From Streptomyces albiflavescens (lineage in GTDB: Bacteria > Actinomycetota > Actinomycetes > Streptomycetales > Streptomycetaceae): 64,000 nucleotides of DNA. Positions 43,074 through 51,954 of the stretch are shown piece after piece; the stretch's first letter is position 1; every line of letters begins with the position of its first letter. The notes below the pieces were generated by a model. The model did no database searches, was not told the DNA's origin, and was given only the letters and a program-made list of their open reading frames with translations. The stretch covers positions 62,001 to 126,000 of the forward strand of contig NZ_BMMM01000021.1 in the NCBI RefSeq assembly GCF_014645835.1. Reading direction: 5' to 3'. A program made the position numbers and the translations under genes.

Positions 43074-43715
43074 ATGGGGCGCCCACCAGGATTCGACAAG
43101 GACAAGGTCGTACAGGCCGTCGAGCGACAGTTCCGCCGCAGCGGATACGCCGGCACCAGCGTTGACGACATCGCCAAGGCCGGCGGGCTGGGCCGCGGCA
43201 GCCTCTACGCCGCCTTCGGCGACAAGAGCAAGCTGTACCTGCGGACGCTGGAGGCCTACTGCGACCGCAACGAGGCTGCCTGGGCGGCCGTACTCGAAGG
43301 CCCCGATGACACCGCACTGGAACGGCTGCACGCATATCTCGTGAAGTCGGCGCGATTTGTACACGATGACCCCGACGGGCTCGGCTGCATGGTGACCGGC
43401 TTCGTCATCGAGGGAGTCGACCACGATCCGCAGGCCAGTGCACGCGTCAGGCAAGCCCTCATGAGAATCGAAGGTTCACTGACCGAGTGCGTTCAGGCTG
43501 CGCAGCGACATGGCGACCTCGATGCCGAGGCGGACGCCCCCGGAATCAGCCAACTGCTCATGGCAATCAACCGGGGCATGGAAGTACTTGCCAAGGCCGG
43601 GCTCGACGCGGTCGCGCTGGAGCGCGTTGCCGATCAAGCATTCGAAGGGCTGCCGCTTACTGCCCGGGCCCGGCCCCAGCAGGCGCCCCGCCCAGTCGTC
43701 TCCGACGCTTCCTGA
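43074..43715 (+). CDS. TetR/AcrR-family repressor
   Basis: A 213-residue repressor. N-terminal HTH: FDKDKVVQAVERQFRRSGYA to GLGRGSLYAAFGDKSKLY. The C-terminal half (GCMVTGFVIE, then helices with Arg) resembles the TetR_C domains of regulators that sense drugs or toxic compounds. ATG 43074 fits the HTH start MGRPPGFDKD; an in-frame ATG at 43026 adds only 16 residues with no family match. Divergent from two MFS pumps, it probably represses both. Confidence 0.93.
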   Translation: MGRPPGFDKDKVVQAVERQFRRSGYAGTSVDDIAKAGGLGRGSLYAAFGDKSKLYLRTLEAYCDRNEAAWAAVLEGPDDTALERLHAYLVKSARFVHDDPDGLGCMVTGFVIEGVDHDPQASARVRQALMRIEGSLTECVQAAQRHGDLDAEADAPGISQLLMAINRGMEVLAKAGLDAVALERVADQAFEGLPLTARARPQQAPRPVVSDAS

Positions 43716-43727
43716 GCGCTCACGCGC

Positions 43728-44428
43728 GACAACACCGCCCTGTTCATGCAGAAGGTCTGGCACTTCAGTCCGCTGCGCGCAGGCGTCTCCATCGCCCCGG
43801 CGCCCCTTGCCTCGATCGCCTTCGCAATGAACGCCGGCCCCATCCAGCGCCGCTTCAGGCGCATCGCCCCCGCCGTCACCGGCACCATGGTGCTCGCGGC
43901 CGGCTACTGGATCGCGGCCGTGCACACCACTTCCCACTACTGGTGGAGCGACATGTTCCCGGCAACTACTGGAGCGACATGTTCCCGGGCCTGCTCCTGG
44001 TGGGCCTGGCCGGCGGCCTGGCCCAGGCGCCGATGTTCGCCGCCGCAGGCACCCTCGCACCCAAGAAGACCGCCGCCGCCCCGCGCGTCGCCGTCCTCGC
44101 AGCGGACAACGAGTTCCACGAGGAACTGCCCAGCCAGTTCCCGCACTTCCCACCGGCCAAGGGTCTCTTCGCCGAGCGTGCGGTGCGTGAGCGGTCCGCG
44201 AGGCTCAACGCGCTCCTCCAGGTCGGCTACTTCATCGTCGGCGTCCGCGCCGCCGGCCTGGCCGCAGGACCGATGACCGGCTTCGACGCCGAGGGCATCG
44301 ACAAGGAGTTCTTCAGCGATGGCGAGCACTCGGTTCTCGCCATCGTCAACATCGGCAGGCCGGGCGAGAACGCGTGGTTCAAGCGCTCCCCACATCTGAG
44401 GTACGCGCAAGTGGTCACTACCGTCTGA
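43728..44428 (+). pseudogene. Chimeric remnant: MFS transporter piece joined to RutE-like nitroreductase piece
   Basis: The first part (about 43728-44055) reads like the central region of a DHA2 pump: FMQKVWHFSPLRAGVSIAP, then SDMFPGLLLVGLAGGLAQAP. It is broken by a 26-base shifted direct repeat at 43944 that changes frame. The second part (about 44060-44428) is the C-terminal half of a RutE/malonic-semialdehyde-reductase-like nitroreductase: DNEFHEELPSQFPH, GYFIVGVRAAGLAAGPMTGF and NIGRPGENAWFKRSPHL. Neither part has its own start. Both pieces are joined in frame, as if by deletion. Confidence 0.7.
43944..43988. repeat. Short direct repeat causing a frameshift
   Basis: Nineteen identical bases (tggagcgacatgttcccgg) start at 43944 and again at 43970, 26 bases apart. 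A 26-base duplication changes the frame and explains why the MFS remnant reads SDMFP in two different frames. Confidence 0.9.
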
Positions 44429-44867
44429 TCGAGGAACAACGGCCAGCCGGCAGCGCACCTCCGTCAGTGCCTCCTGGCGCACCGGTGACATCGACGCCCC
44501 GGAAGTGGCGTCCAGCATGCCGGTCTCGGGAATCGGCGGTGTCCAAGGTGTCCCTGATCAGCTTGGCCCGAGCGACGCCAGCCCTCCCCACCGTCTGGAT
44601 ATCCGCGCCCTCGTCGTAGTCCTTGAGGCAGGCTGGACAGGTGCCGCGGTCGGCTTCCCGCCCACCAGCCTTCTTCTTCACCACCCGCGTCCGCTTGATC
44701 GCCTCGCTCTGCGCCTTTTCTTCGCGCTGGCCCACCGCTCAACGGGCGTGCGCGCAGTGCAAATGCTGAGCCCCTCCGCCGACCGCGCCGTAGACCTTGG
44801 TGCTCGGCTGATACTGCCTCGGTGTCCGACGGGGATCTTGCCAAGCGGTCCCCCGGTCGGCGTCGTG
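44429..44867. other. No supported gene
   Basis: Both strands have open frames here because of the GC content, but none has a start with a ribosome site or a recognised motif. One minus-strand frame (about 44418-44735) contains TCPACLKDYDEGADIQTVG and could be a gene remnant. Confidence 0.5.
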
Positions 44868-45028
44868 ACGGCCGTATCAGGTGGTAGGGGCTGCCCTCGG
44901 TGGTGTGCTCCTCGTCGAGCTCGCGGTGGGAGGCCTTGAGGTATCCGGTGGTGATCAGCTGGCGGCCGCCGCCAGGAGCCTCGTCCCACAGGCGCAGGAT
45001 GAGGCCCGGAGCCGGACCGGGGAACCCC
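44868..45028 (-). pseudogene. Fragment of a CocE/X-Pro dipeptidyl-peptidase C-terminal domain
   Basis: A minus-strand stretch without start or stop reads GLILRLWDEAPGGGRQLITT followed by GYLKASHRELDEEH. This resembles the C-terminal jelly-roll domain of S15/CocE-type hydrolases (pattern: LxLRLWDVxP, then TxGxLRASHRExD). The catalytic domain is absent. The fragment is about 54 codons. Confidence 0.5.
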
Positions 45029-45100
45029 TGTCGATGTCTTGGACGATGGAGGACTGAGTCACGGTCCCCAGCGTGCGCCGTGCCTTCCAGAAGAACAGAT

Positions 45101-45121
45101 AGATTCTGGATAGCAGAATCT
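45101..45121. promoter_or_regulatory. Operator-like palindrome before the IclR gene
   Basis: Perfect 8-base arms AGATTCTG (45101-45108) and CAGAATCT (45114-45121) around the 5-base centre GATAG. A second, overlapping dyad (TCCAGAA ... TTCTGGA) starts at 45087. They end 10 bases before the IclR start at 45132 and would overlap its promoter, the standard position for IclR autoregulation. Confidence 0.75.
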
Positions 45122-45131
45122 GGAGGCAGGA

Positions 45132-45908
45132 ATGGACAAGCCGCTCAAGACACCGCCGCCCTATCCCATCGCCAGCGTGGACCACGCACTGCGGGCGGCG
45201 ACCATTCTGCAGATGGAGGGCGGCGCGACCGTGTCGCAGATCGCCGAGCGGTTGGGCGTCGCCAGGTCGACAGCCCATCGGGTCCTGGCGATGCTCGTCT
45301 ACCGGGACTTCGCCGTGCAGGGTGAGGACCGCGTCTACCGTGCGGGCCCGGTGCTGGAACTCGCCGCGCACTCCCAATCCCTCGTGTCGCGGCTGCGCGC
45401 GGCGGCTCTACCCCATCTGCACCGGATCGTCGATCTTCTGGACGAGACCACGAACCTGATCGTGCGCACCGGGGACACGGCCCGGTTCATCGCCAGCGTC
45501 GAGTGCCGGCAGGCACTGCGGGTCGGTTCCCGGGAGGGCATGGTGTTCCCCGCCCACCGCACGACGACGGGACTGCTCCTGCTCGCCGACCTCACCGACG
45601 AAGAACTGGAGGAGGTCTACGCCCCCGAGCGTTACCGCGACCGTCCGACCGAGCGCCCGGATCTCGCCCAGCTGCGGACGGAATTGAGGCGTCTGCGCCG
45701 CAACGGGTTCGCCGTCAACAAGGAGCGTTCCGAACGCGGTCTCGTCGCCGTCGGCGTACCGGTACGCGACCTGGACGGCACCGCGCTCGCCGGTCTCTCG
45801 GTGTCGATGCCCAGCGTGCGCTACGACCCGCACCACCTCCAGCCCCTGGTCGCCGCACTGGATGCGGCGGCGCACGCGCTGGAGAAGGACCTGGCCGAGC
45901 AGCACTGA
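45132..45908 (+). CDS. IclR-family transcriptional regulator
   Basis: A 258-residue IclR-type regulator. N-terminal winged helix: SVDHALRAATILQMEGGATV, then IAERLGVARSTAHRVLAML. The effector domain (about 90-255) has the pattern FIASVECRQALRV, MVFPAHRTTTGLLLLAD and NKERSERGLVAVGVPV. It probably controls a catabolic gene set, but its neighbours on both sides are remnants, so the target has been lost locally or lies elsewhere. A strong palindrome directly in front of it suggests autoregulation. ATG 45132 has GGAGG about nine bases upstream. Confidence 0.93.
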   Translation: MDKPLKTPPPYPIASVDHALRAATILQMEGGATVSQIAERLGVARSTAHRVLAMLVYRDFAVQGEDRVYRAGPVLELAAHSQSLVSRLRAAALPHLHRIVDLLDETTNLIVRTGDTARFIASVECRQALRVGSREGMVFPAHRTTTGLLLLADLTDEELEEVYAPERYRDRPTERPDLAQLRTELRRLRRNGFAVNKERSERGLVAVGVPVRDLDGTALAGLSVSMPSVRYDPHHLQPLVAALDAAAHALEKDLAEQH

Positions 45909-45935
45909 GCCACGCTCGCACCACGGCGTGGACGT

Positions 45936-46110
45936 CTACTTCTTCGCCGCAGCCTTCTTGGCCGACTTGGCCGACGCCTTCGCCGTCTTCCTGGCGGCGG
46001 CCCCCGCTTCGGCAGCTCGTGGACGGTGGCATCCTCTCCGCGGCAAGCCCGTGCCTTCTCGACAGACTCCTTGAGCGCGGCAGCCGCCCCGCCACCAGCC
46101 GAGCCCGAGC
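45936..46110 (-). pseudogene. Fragment of a Ku-like protein C terminus
   Basis: Two minus-strand frames together give LKESVEKARACRGEDATVHE, then LPKRG, a frameshift, and AARKTAKASAKSAKKAAAKK before the stop at 45936. This resembles the end of actinobacterial Ku (NHEJ) proteins, which have a LMxALQxSVxxAK helix, a GEDAxVHELP segment and a Lys-rich tail. The Ku core is absent. A lysine-rich HU-like tail is an alternative reading. Confidence 0.45.
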
Positions 46111-46191
46111 CGAACAGCAGGCGCCTGCGGCTGGCTTCGTCCCCTTTCCCGGATGCCAGGCACGGCGTTGGTTCTGGCAAGGTCAGACCGC

Positions 46192-46620
46192 ATGGACTGC
46201 ACCTTTTGCCGATTGATCCGGGACAACGCCGCCCGGTGGGTGACGCACGGGCCTGTGGCCAGCGCGTTCGCTCCGCTGGATCCCCTCGCGCCAGGTCACA
46301 CCCTGGTGATACCCACGTCCCACTGGACGGACATCTTCGACATTCCCCCGGAGGTCTTGGCGCACACGATGGCGCTGGTCCAGCGCGTTGCCGGGAAGAT
46401 GCGGACCGAGTTGAAGGCCGGAGGTGTGAACATCCTGAGCGCCAGTGGGCCCGGCTCGGAGCAGTCAGTACCCCACCTGCACTTCCACGTTGTTCCGCGC
46501 TGGTCGGACGACGCGTTCTCTACCTGGCCCACTCAGCGGTCTCGTCACCAGATCGCTGATGACCCTGTCACGCAGCTCGCCAACGCCATGGCTGCCACAC
46601 CGTGGCCCCGGACACCGTGA
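46192..46620 (+). CDS. HIT-family nucleotide-binding hydrolase
   Basis: A 142-residue HIT protein with N-terminal Cys pair (CTFC), LAPGHTLVIPTSHW and the triad motif HLHFHVV (His-x-His-x-His). HIT proteins hydrolyse or transfer nucleotide monophosphates (AMP-lysine, Ap4A or similar). Length and layout are normal for the Hint/Fhit-like class. ATG 46192 is chosen because the conserved MDCTFC starts there; the open frame begins earlier. It stands alone. Confidence 0.9.
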   Translation: MDCTFCRLIRDNAARWVTHGPVASAFAPLDPLAPGHTLVIPTSHWTDIFDIPPEVLAHTMALVQRVAGKMRTELKAGGVNILSASGPGSEQSVPHLHFHVVPRWSDDAFSTWPTQRSRHQIADDPVTQLANAMAATPWPRTP

Positions 46621-46748
46621 GACGGCTCACCCAGGCTCGTCCCCGAGAACACAAAAAAATCGGACGGCGATGTCGAGAACCCGTGACCGGCTCCGTCCCC
46701 GAGGTGAACGCGATCAAAATGGTCGCACCAGCACCGAGGAGAAACACG

Positions 46749-47162
46749 ATGGCCAAGTACTTGCTGCTCAAGCACTACCGCGGCGCCCCGGCTGCGGTCA
46801 ACGACGTGCCGATGGCCCAGTGGACGCCGGAAGAGATCTCGGCCCACGTGCAGTACATGCGCGACTTCGCGGACCGGCTCGAGAAGACCGGCGAGTTCGT
46901 CGACAGTCAGGCGCTCGCCCCCGAGGGGACGTTCGTCCGCTACGACGGCGAGGGGCGCCCGCCGGTCACCGACGGCCCGTTCGCCGAGACCAAGGACCTC
47001 ATCGCCGGCTGGATGGTGATCGACGTCGACAGCTACGAGCGCGCCGTCGAGCTGGCCGGGGAACTGTCGGCCGCTCCCGGGGCGGGCGGGAAGCCGATCC
47101 ATGAGTGGCTCGAGCTGCGCCCGTTCCTGGGCGGGCACGAGCACTGCACCGTCACGGAGTGA
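46749..47162 (+). CDS. YCII-domain (DGPF) protein
   Basis: A 137-residue YCII-related protein with the DGPF motif (VTDGPFAETKDLIAGW) and a ferredoxin-like fold. It starts at ATG 46749 with GAGGAG-type sequence upstream. Its stop is eight bases before the ECF sigma factor gene at 47171, the classic arrangement of DGPF proteins with ECF42 sigma factors. Known examples suggest a role in the signal response, but the activity is not established. Confidence 0.9.
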   Translation: MAKYLLLKHYRGAPAAVNDVPMAQWTPEEISAHVQYMRDFADRLEKTGEFVDSQALAPEGTFVRYDGEGRPPVTDGPFAETKDLIAGWMVIDVDSYERAVELAGELSAAPGAGGKPIHEWLELRPFLGGHEHCTVTE

Positions 47163-47170
47163 CCTCGTCG

Positions 47171-48316
47171 ATGAACGAGGTCCTGCTGAGGAGCCTCACG
47201 CCGAGCGTGCTCGCCGTCCTCGTCCGCCGTGGAGCCGACTTCGCGGCGGCCGAGGACGCCGTGCAGGACGCGCTCGTCGAGGCGGTCCGCGTCTGGCCGG
47301 CCGACCCTCCGCGAGATGCGAAGGGCTGGCTGGTCACCGTGGCCTGGCGCCGGTTCCTCGACGCGACCCGGGCGGACGTCGCCCGCCGCCGGCGTGAGGA
47401 CCGCCTCGACGAGGAGCCGACGCCTGGGCCCGCGCCCGCGGTGGACGACACGCTGCAGCTCTACTTCCTGTGCGCCCACCCGTCGCTGACGCCGTCGTCC
47501 GCGGTCGCGCTCACACTGCGCGCTGTCGGCGGGCTGACCACCCGCCAGATCGCCCGTGCCTACCTGGTGCCCGAGGCGACCATGGCGCAGCGCATCAGCC
47601 GGGCCAAGCGCACCGTCTCCGGCGTGCGGTTCGACCAGCCCGGCGATGTCGCGACCGTTCTGCGCGTGCTCTACCTGGTCTTCAATGAGGGCTACGCCGG
47701 CGACGTCGACCTCGCCGCCGAGGCCATCCGGCTCACCCGGCAGCTCGCGGCCGCGATCGACCACCCCGAGGTGGCGGGGCTGCTCGCCCTCATGCTGCTC
47801 CACCAGGCCCGGCGCGCCGCCCGGACCGCGCCCGACGGCGGCCTGGTGCCGCTCGCCGAGCAGGACCGCGGCCGGTGGGACACCGAGTCGATCGCCGAGG
47901 GCGTCGAGATCCTGCAGGCTGCCCTCGCCCGCGACCGGCTGGGCGAGTTCCAGGCCCAGGCCGCCATCGCGGCACTCCACGCTGACGCGCCCACCTCCGA
48001 GGAGACTGACTGGGTACAGATCGTCGAGTGGTACGACGAGCTCGCGCGCCTGACCGACAGCCCGGTCGTCCGGCTCAACCGCGCAGTGGCCGTCGGCGAG
48101 GCCGACGGACCGCGCGCCGGCCTGGCGGCGCTCTCGGCGCTGAACGACTCACTGCCCCGCTACGCCGCGGTGGCGGCGTACCTCCACGAGCGCGACGGCG
48201 ACCTGGCGACGGCGGCACGGCTGTACGCCGAGGCAGCCCAGAAGGCACCCAACCTCGCCGAGCGCGACCACCTGACGCGCCAGGCCGCCCGGCTCAACTC
48301 CCGCCGATGTCGCTGA
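47171..48316 (+). CDS. ECF42-type RNA polymerase sigma factor with C-terminal TPR-like domain
   Basis: A 381-residue sigma factor. The first ~160 residues are sigma region 2 (FAAAEDAVQDALVEAVRVWP) and region 4 (LTTRQIARAYLVPEATMAQR). The following ~200 residues are the SnoaL-less, helical DUF6596-like extension with a conserved VLYLVFNEGY motif, typical of the ECF42 group. It is in an operon with a YCII/DGPF gene. The C-terminal domain probably controls sigma activity without a classical anti-sigma factor. ATG 47171. Confidence 0.92.
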   Translation: MNEVLLRSLTPSVLAVLVRRGADFAAAEDAVQDALVEAVRVWPADPPRDAKGWLVTVAWRRFLDATRADVARRRREDRLDEEPTPGPAPAVDDTLQLYFLCAHPSLTPSSAVALTLRAVGGLTTRQIARAYLVPEATMAQRISRAKRTVSGVRFDQPGDVATVLRVLYLVFNEGYAGDVDLAAEAIRLTRQLAAAIDHPEVAGLLALMLLHQARRAARTAPDGGLVPLAEQDRGRWDTESIAEGVEILQAALARDRLGEFQAQAAIAALHADAPTSEETDWVQIVEWYDELARLTDSPVVRLNRAVAVGEADGPRAGLAALSALNDSLPRYAAVAAYLHERDGDLATAARLYAEAAQKAPNLAERDHLTRQAARLNSRRCR

Positions 48317-48432
48317 CAGGCCGCGCTCGGAATTTCCCGCAGCACTCGGCGCGGTCCCGTGGCCATAGCGGTCGCCTCACAGAGAGAAGGCAGGTCGAGA
48401 CCAGCTGCACGACGTGTTGCTGACGGGGAAGT

Positions 48433-48684
48433 TCAGCGACGACAGGCGCGCTGAAGGCGTGGTGCGCCGCAACCTCGACCGTTCTTCGGGCCGCCCTCGG
48501 TCGTCTCCTGCCCGTCGTCCTCGCCGTCGCGGTGCTTCCATGACTGCCAGGCTGCCTTTAGGCCGAGCGCGAGAGGCAGCAGGCCGAGGTACGGGATGGC
48601 CGACTCGGGTAGGAAGGTCGCGCCGAACGCGGAGGCGACCGCGACGACGAGGGTGGCGGCGAAGCCGAGGTACTGACCGATCAT
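48433..48684 (-). pseudogene. Fragment of a CadD-like cadmium-resistance transporter
   Basis: The frame MIGQYLGFAATLVVAVASAF, then FLPESAIPYLGLLPLALGLK matches the middle of CadD-like membrane proteins (second and third helices). The N-terminal helix and the C-terminal half are absent, and the ending (after WKHRDGEDDG) is out of family. It is not functional. Confidence 0.7.
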
Positions 48685-48791
48685 GATCCGGCGGCACGTA
48701 GCGGGTGGAGCTCCGAGTCAGCCGGTCGCCGACGGCCCGGCCCCGAACGGACCGGACCGGCGCGGCGCGGCGCACAGGCCGATGGGCGCGA

Positions 48792-49577
48792 TCAGTCCTT
48801 GTAGGCGGGCGCGATCCGCTCCACGAGTCGAAGCAGCGCCGCCCAGGCCAGGTCGTAGGCGATGTCGTCCTGGAAGTCGGCCTCGGCTTCGCCGGCCAGC
48901 TGCTGGGCGGTGTACTCGCAGACCTGGGCCGGAGGCAGGATCAGCGGGGCGCCGCCTGCCTGGGCGGTGACCTGGATCTCGCAGGCCTTCTCCAGGTAGT
49001 ACATGCGCAGGAAGGCCTGAGCGGCGCTGTCGCCGACGGTGAGCAGTCCGTGGTTGCGCAGGATGAGCGCCGGGTGGTTCCCGAGGTCGGTGACCAGGCG
49101 CTGCTGCTCGTCGAGGTTGAGGGCGACGCCTTCGTAGTCGTGGTAACCGACGCGGTTGTGGAACTCCAGCGACATCTGGTTGACGGGCAACAGCCCGTCG
49201 CGCTGGGCGGCGACGGCGCAGCCGGCCTTGGTGTGGGTGTGCAGGACGCAGTGCGCGTCGGGGCGGGCCTTGTGGATCGCGCTGTGGATCACGAATCCGG
49301 CCGGGTTGACCGGATGAGGCGTGGGCTCGACAGGGTTCCCTTCCAGGTCGATCTTGACGAGGTTGGAGGCGGTGATCTCCTCGAAGAGCAACCCGTAGGG
49401 ATTGATGAGGAAGTGGTTGTCGGGGCCCGGCAACCGCTGCGAGATGTGGGTGAAGATCAGGTCGGTCATGCGGAAGTGGGCGACCAGACGGTAAACGGCC
49501 GCCAGTTCGCGCCGAAGCCGCAGCTCCTCCTCGGCGGTGGCGTTCACTGTGGCGGGGGTCGCGAGGATGTCGGTCAC
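48792..49577 (-). CDS. Class II aldolase/adducin-family protein
   Basis: A 261-residue aldolase-family enzyme. The metal-binding His residues are in LHTHTKAG (His-x-His) and ALILRNHGLL; a phosphate/substrate loop NPYGLLFEEI is present. Such enzymes cleave or epimerise sugar phosphates or related hydroxyacids with Zn2+. GTG 49577 is preceded by AAGGAG eight bases upstream and overlaps the end of a small upstream frame as GTGA (49574-49577). A divergent Lrp-type regulator gene at 49936 may control it. Confidence 0.92.
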   Translation of the reverse strand: MTDILATPATVNATAEEELRLRRELAAVYRLVAHFRMTDLIFTHISQRLPGPDNHFLINPYGLLFEEITASNLVKIDLEGNPVEPTPHPVNPAGFVIHSAIHKARPDAHCVLHTHTKAGCAVAAQRDGLLPVNQMSLEFHNRVGYHDYEGVALNLDEQQRLVTDLGNHPALILRNHGLLTVGDSAAQAFLRMYYLEKACEIQVTAQAGGAPLILPPAQVCEYTAQQLAGEAEADFQDDIAYDLAWAALLRLVERIAPAYKD

Positions 49578-49780
49578 GCGGGTGCTCCTTGCGTACGGGG
49601 TGCGCGGGTGGTGGATCCGGGGTCGGACGCGGCCACCCCGTCCGGGACGATCACGGGGGTGTGGGGGCGTCCGGTGGTCCACCAGGCGATGACGTCGGTC
49701 ACGGCAACGGGTCGCGTCACGCCATCCTCCATCAATGATTCGATCGCCAATGCGGCTTTGAACTTACGTTTCGACTGCAT
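49574..49780 (-). CDS. Small ORF overlapping the aldolase start
   Basis: A 68-codon frame with ATG 49780 and a stop overlapping the aldolase GTG by four bases, as in a coupled operon. It reads ALAIESLMEDGVTRPVAVTD and WWTTGRPHTPVIVPDGVA. I do not recognise a family; no ribosome site is visible, and it could be the leader or a truncated gene. Its position right after the divergent promoter makes translation of it possible. Confidence 0.35.
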   Translation of the reverse strand: MQSKRKFKAALAIESLMEDGVTRPVAVTDVIAWWTTGRPHTPVIVPDGVAASDPGSTTRAPRTQGAPA

Positions 49781-49935
49781 TGCTTGTCCAGCTCGGATGA
49801 GATGGTTATTCGCGCAGTGGTTATGCCGCCCCGCCTCGGCAGTGCGGGGGCATCCGGCCGACTGACCGACAATGAGCGCACAGCCGCCCGGGCCCAGGGC
49901 CGGGCGGCGAACGAGCCAACGGAGGGGACCATCAC

Positions 49936-50835
49936 GTGGATCTCGACGAGACCGACCTGTCGATCGTGCGAGAACTGCAGACGGACGGTCGGCTGACCTA
50001 CGAGACGCTGGCCCAGCGGGTGGGCCTGTCCCGTCCGGCGACCCGGATGCGGGTACAGCGACTTCAGGAGTCGGGCGCCGTGCGGGTCGTGGCCATCGTG
50101 CATCCGGCCGTGCGCCGGCTGACCGCCTCGGCGCATCTGGCCATCGACACCGACGGCTTGGCCGCCCCCGTCGCGCGTGAGATCGCCACACTCCCCGAGG
50201 CCCCGTTCGTGACGCTGACCAGCGGACGGCGATCGATCATGACGGAGCTGCGCACGGCGGGCTTCGCCGAACTGGAGCGGACCATCGAGCACATCCGGGC
50301 CATGCCGGGGGTGCGCACGGTGGACCCGCTGGTGGCGACCCGGCACGTGAAGGACCCTTATCTCCTGCCCGAGGAGCCGACCGTCACACTGCAGGACGCG
50401 ATGGACGAGCGCATCCTCGCCGAGCTGGAGGAGGACGGGCGGCTGCCGTTCGCCGAACTGGCGGGGCGTGTCGGACTGTCGGCCGGGGCGACCCGTTCGC
50501 GGACACTGCGACTGCTGGACGGCGGGGTGGCCAAGGTGGTCGCGCTGGTACGGCCTGACGTCCTGGGCATGGGCTACCTGTGCGGTTTCAGCCTGCGGGT
50601 GGCCGGACAGGCCGCACCCGTGGCCGAGCGGGTGGCACAGATCGCACGGGTGACCTTCCTGTCGACCTGCCTGGGCCGCGCCGAACTGGTCGGCACCATC
50701 ACGGCGGAGTCGTTCAGCGCCGTGCGCGCCACGCTGGAGGAGATGCGCGCCCTGCCCACGGTGCGCGAGGTGGAGAGCTGGCTTCACCTGGAACTCGTCA
50801 AGGAGCGCTACGACCTCGGCCCGCGAACCGCCTGA
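49936..50835 (+). CDS. Lrp/AsnC-family regulator with two tandem Lrp units
   Basis: A 299-residue protein made of two Lrp-type units: HTH-1 (LDETDLSIVRELQTDGRL to RVGLSRPATRMRV), a first ligand-binding domain, then HTH-2 (DAMDERILAELEEDGRLPFA to GLSAGATRSRT) and a second ligand domain. Doubled Lrp proteins occur in actinobacteria and probably work as dimers that resemble a normal tetramer. GTG 49936 has GGAGGGG about eight bases upstream. It is divergent from the aldolase gene at 48792, its likely target. Confidence 0.92.
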   Translation: MDLDETDLSIVRELQTDGRLTYETLAQRVGLSRPATRMRVQRLQESGAVRVVAIVHPAVRRLTASAHLAIDTDGLAAPVAREIATLPEAPFVTLTSGRRSIMTELRTAGFAELERTIEHIRAMPGVRTVDPLVATRHVKDPYLLPEEPTVTLQDAMDERILAELEEDGRLPFAELAGRVGLSAGATRSRTLRLLDGGVAKVVALVRPDVLGMGYLCGFSLRVAGQAAPVAERVAQIARVTFLSTCLGRAELVGTITAESFSAVRATLEEMRALPTVREVESWLHLELVKERYDLGPRTA

Positions 50836-50910
50836 GCAGGCGACCCGGGCGCTACGGGAGACCGACCGACACCGGCACCACAGCCGCGACAGCCGAAACG
50901 TAAGTCAAGA

Positions 50911-51108
50911 CGCGATGCGAACTTCGGCTACGAGCACCGTCGCCTGGCCGATCGCCGCCACCCCACCTGCCACGACCTGGACCGCGTCGCCGACGACCGT
51001 GATGTCTACGTCATGAACGCCTCCGGCCACGGCGGCGTCGTCAACTCCCACACCCTGCGCACCTGCGGCATCACCGCGGGCATGCCGTCCCCTCCCCCCG
51101 AGGGATGA
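50911..51108 (+). pseudogene. Fragment of an amidohydrolase (YtcJ-like)
   Basis: The frame reads DDRDVYVMNASGHGGVVNSH, then TLRTCGITAGMP and a stop. It matches the MxxSGHxGxxNSxALxxAGI segment of YtcJ-like amidohydrolases. The metal-binding N-terminal part and the C-terminal half are missing. The rest of 50836-51296 holds no supported gene. Confidence 0.6.
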
Positions 51109-51296
51109 AGCGCTGCCACACCTCCTGGAACAGCGGCACCAGGGATTGCCCAGCAGTGCGTCACTGACGATCAGGGCGGATGCCGTGGGACCGGCCGCGT
51201 CCGTCGGCGGCAACAGGGTCACCTCCGGTCTCCTGACGAGCCTTGCTGGTGGAACCGGTCATGGCGGGAAACTCTGAATGATGGTTCACTTCTTTC

Positions 51297-51905
51297 ATGG
51301 CCTACCGCAAGACCCCCGCCGAAATCCGTCGGCTCGAAGCCGTCAGGGAGCACCTCATCACCTGCGCCACCTCGGTCGTCGCCGAAGTGGGCTGGTCACA
51401 GGCGTCCGTGACCGCCGTCGCCGATTCGGCGGGGATCGCGGCCGGCTCGGTGTACCAGCACTTCCCGTCGAAGGCAGCGCTCGCCGTCGAGGTGTTCCGG
51501 CGCGCCGCCGGACGCGAGGTGGATGTGCTCGGTGAGGTACTGAACGGCCCGGGCAGCCCCGTCGAACGACTCAGCCACGGCATCGAGGTGTTCGCCCGCC
51601 GAGCCCTGGAGAACCGCGGTCTGGCCTACGCCCTGCTCGCCGCCCCGGCCGAACCCGCGGTCGGCGCCGAGCGCCTCGACTTCCGCCGTCGCTACCGGGC
51701 GCTGTTCGCCGAGGTGGTGCGCGAGGGGATGGCGGCAGGCCTGCTGCCATCCCAGAACGGCGAGATCACCGCGGCCGCACTCACCGGTGCGATCGGCGAG
51801 GTACTCGTCGATCCGCTCGGCGCCCCCGCCGAGAGCACCACCGACGAACTCCTCGCCGAACTCACCGCCATGGCCCTGCGGTGCGCGGGCGCCCCCGCCA
51901 CGTAG
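51297..51905 (+). CDS. TetR/AcrR-family repressor
   Basis: A 202-residue TetR repressor: HTH AEVGWSQASVTAVADSAG to AAGSVYQHFPSKAAL, then a short ligand domain. It lies 49 bases upstream of the AidB-like acyl-CoA dehydrogenase gene on the same strand, so it may regulate and be co-transcribed with it. TetR regulators next to acyl-CoA dehydrogenases usually sense acyl-CoA or fatty acids. Confidence 0.92.
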   Translation: MAYRKTPAEIRRLEAVREHLITCATSVVAEVGWSQASVTAVADSAGIAAGSVYQHFPSKAALAVEVFRRAAGREVDVLGEVLNGPGSPVERLSHGIEVFARRALENRGLAYALLAAPAEPAVGAERLDFRRRYRALFAEVVREGMAAGLLPSQNGEITAAALTGAIGEVLVDPLGAPAESTTDELLAELTAMALRCAGAPAT

Positions 51906-51954
51906 CGCCGCTCCCGACCCGATCCGCGCCGACCCGCTTCTCGGAGGAATCCCC

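Noticed and set aside
44418..44735. Minus-strand 105-codon frame with a CPAC motif
   Set aside because: No ribosome site, no family and surrounded by remnants; not strong enough to call a gene.
46617..46630. Small hairpin GTGAG/CTCAC after the HIT gene
   Set aside because: Arms are only five bases; too weak to call a terminator.
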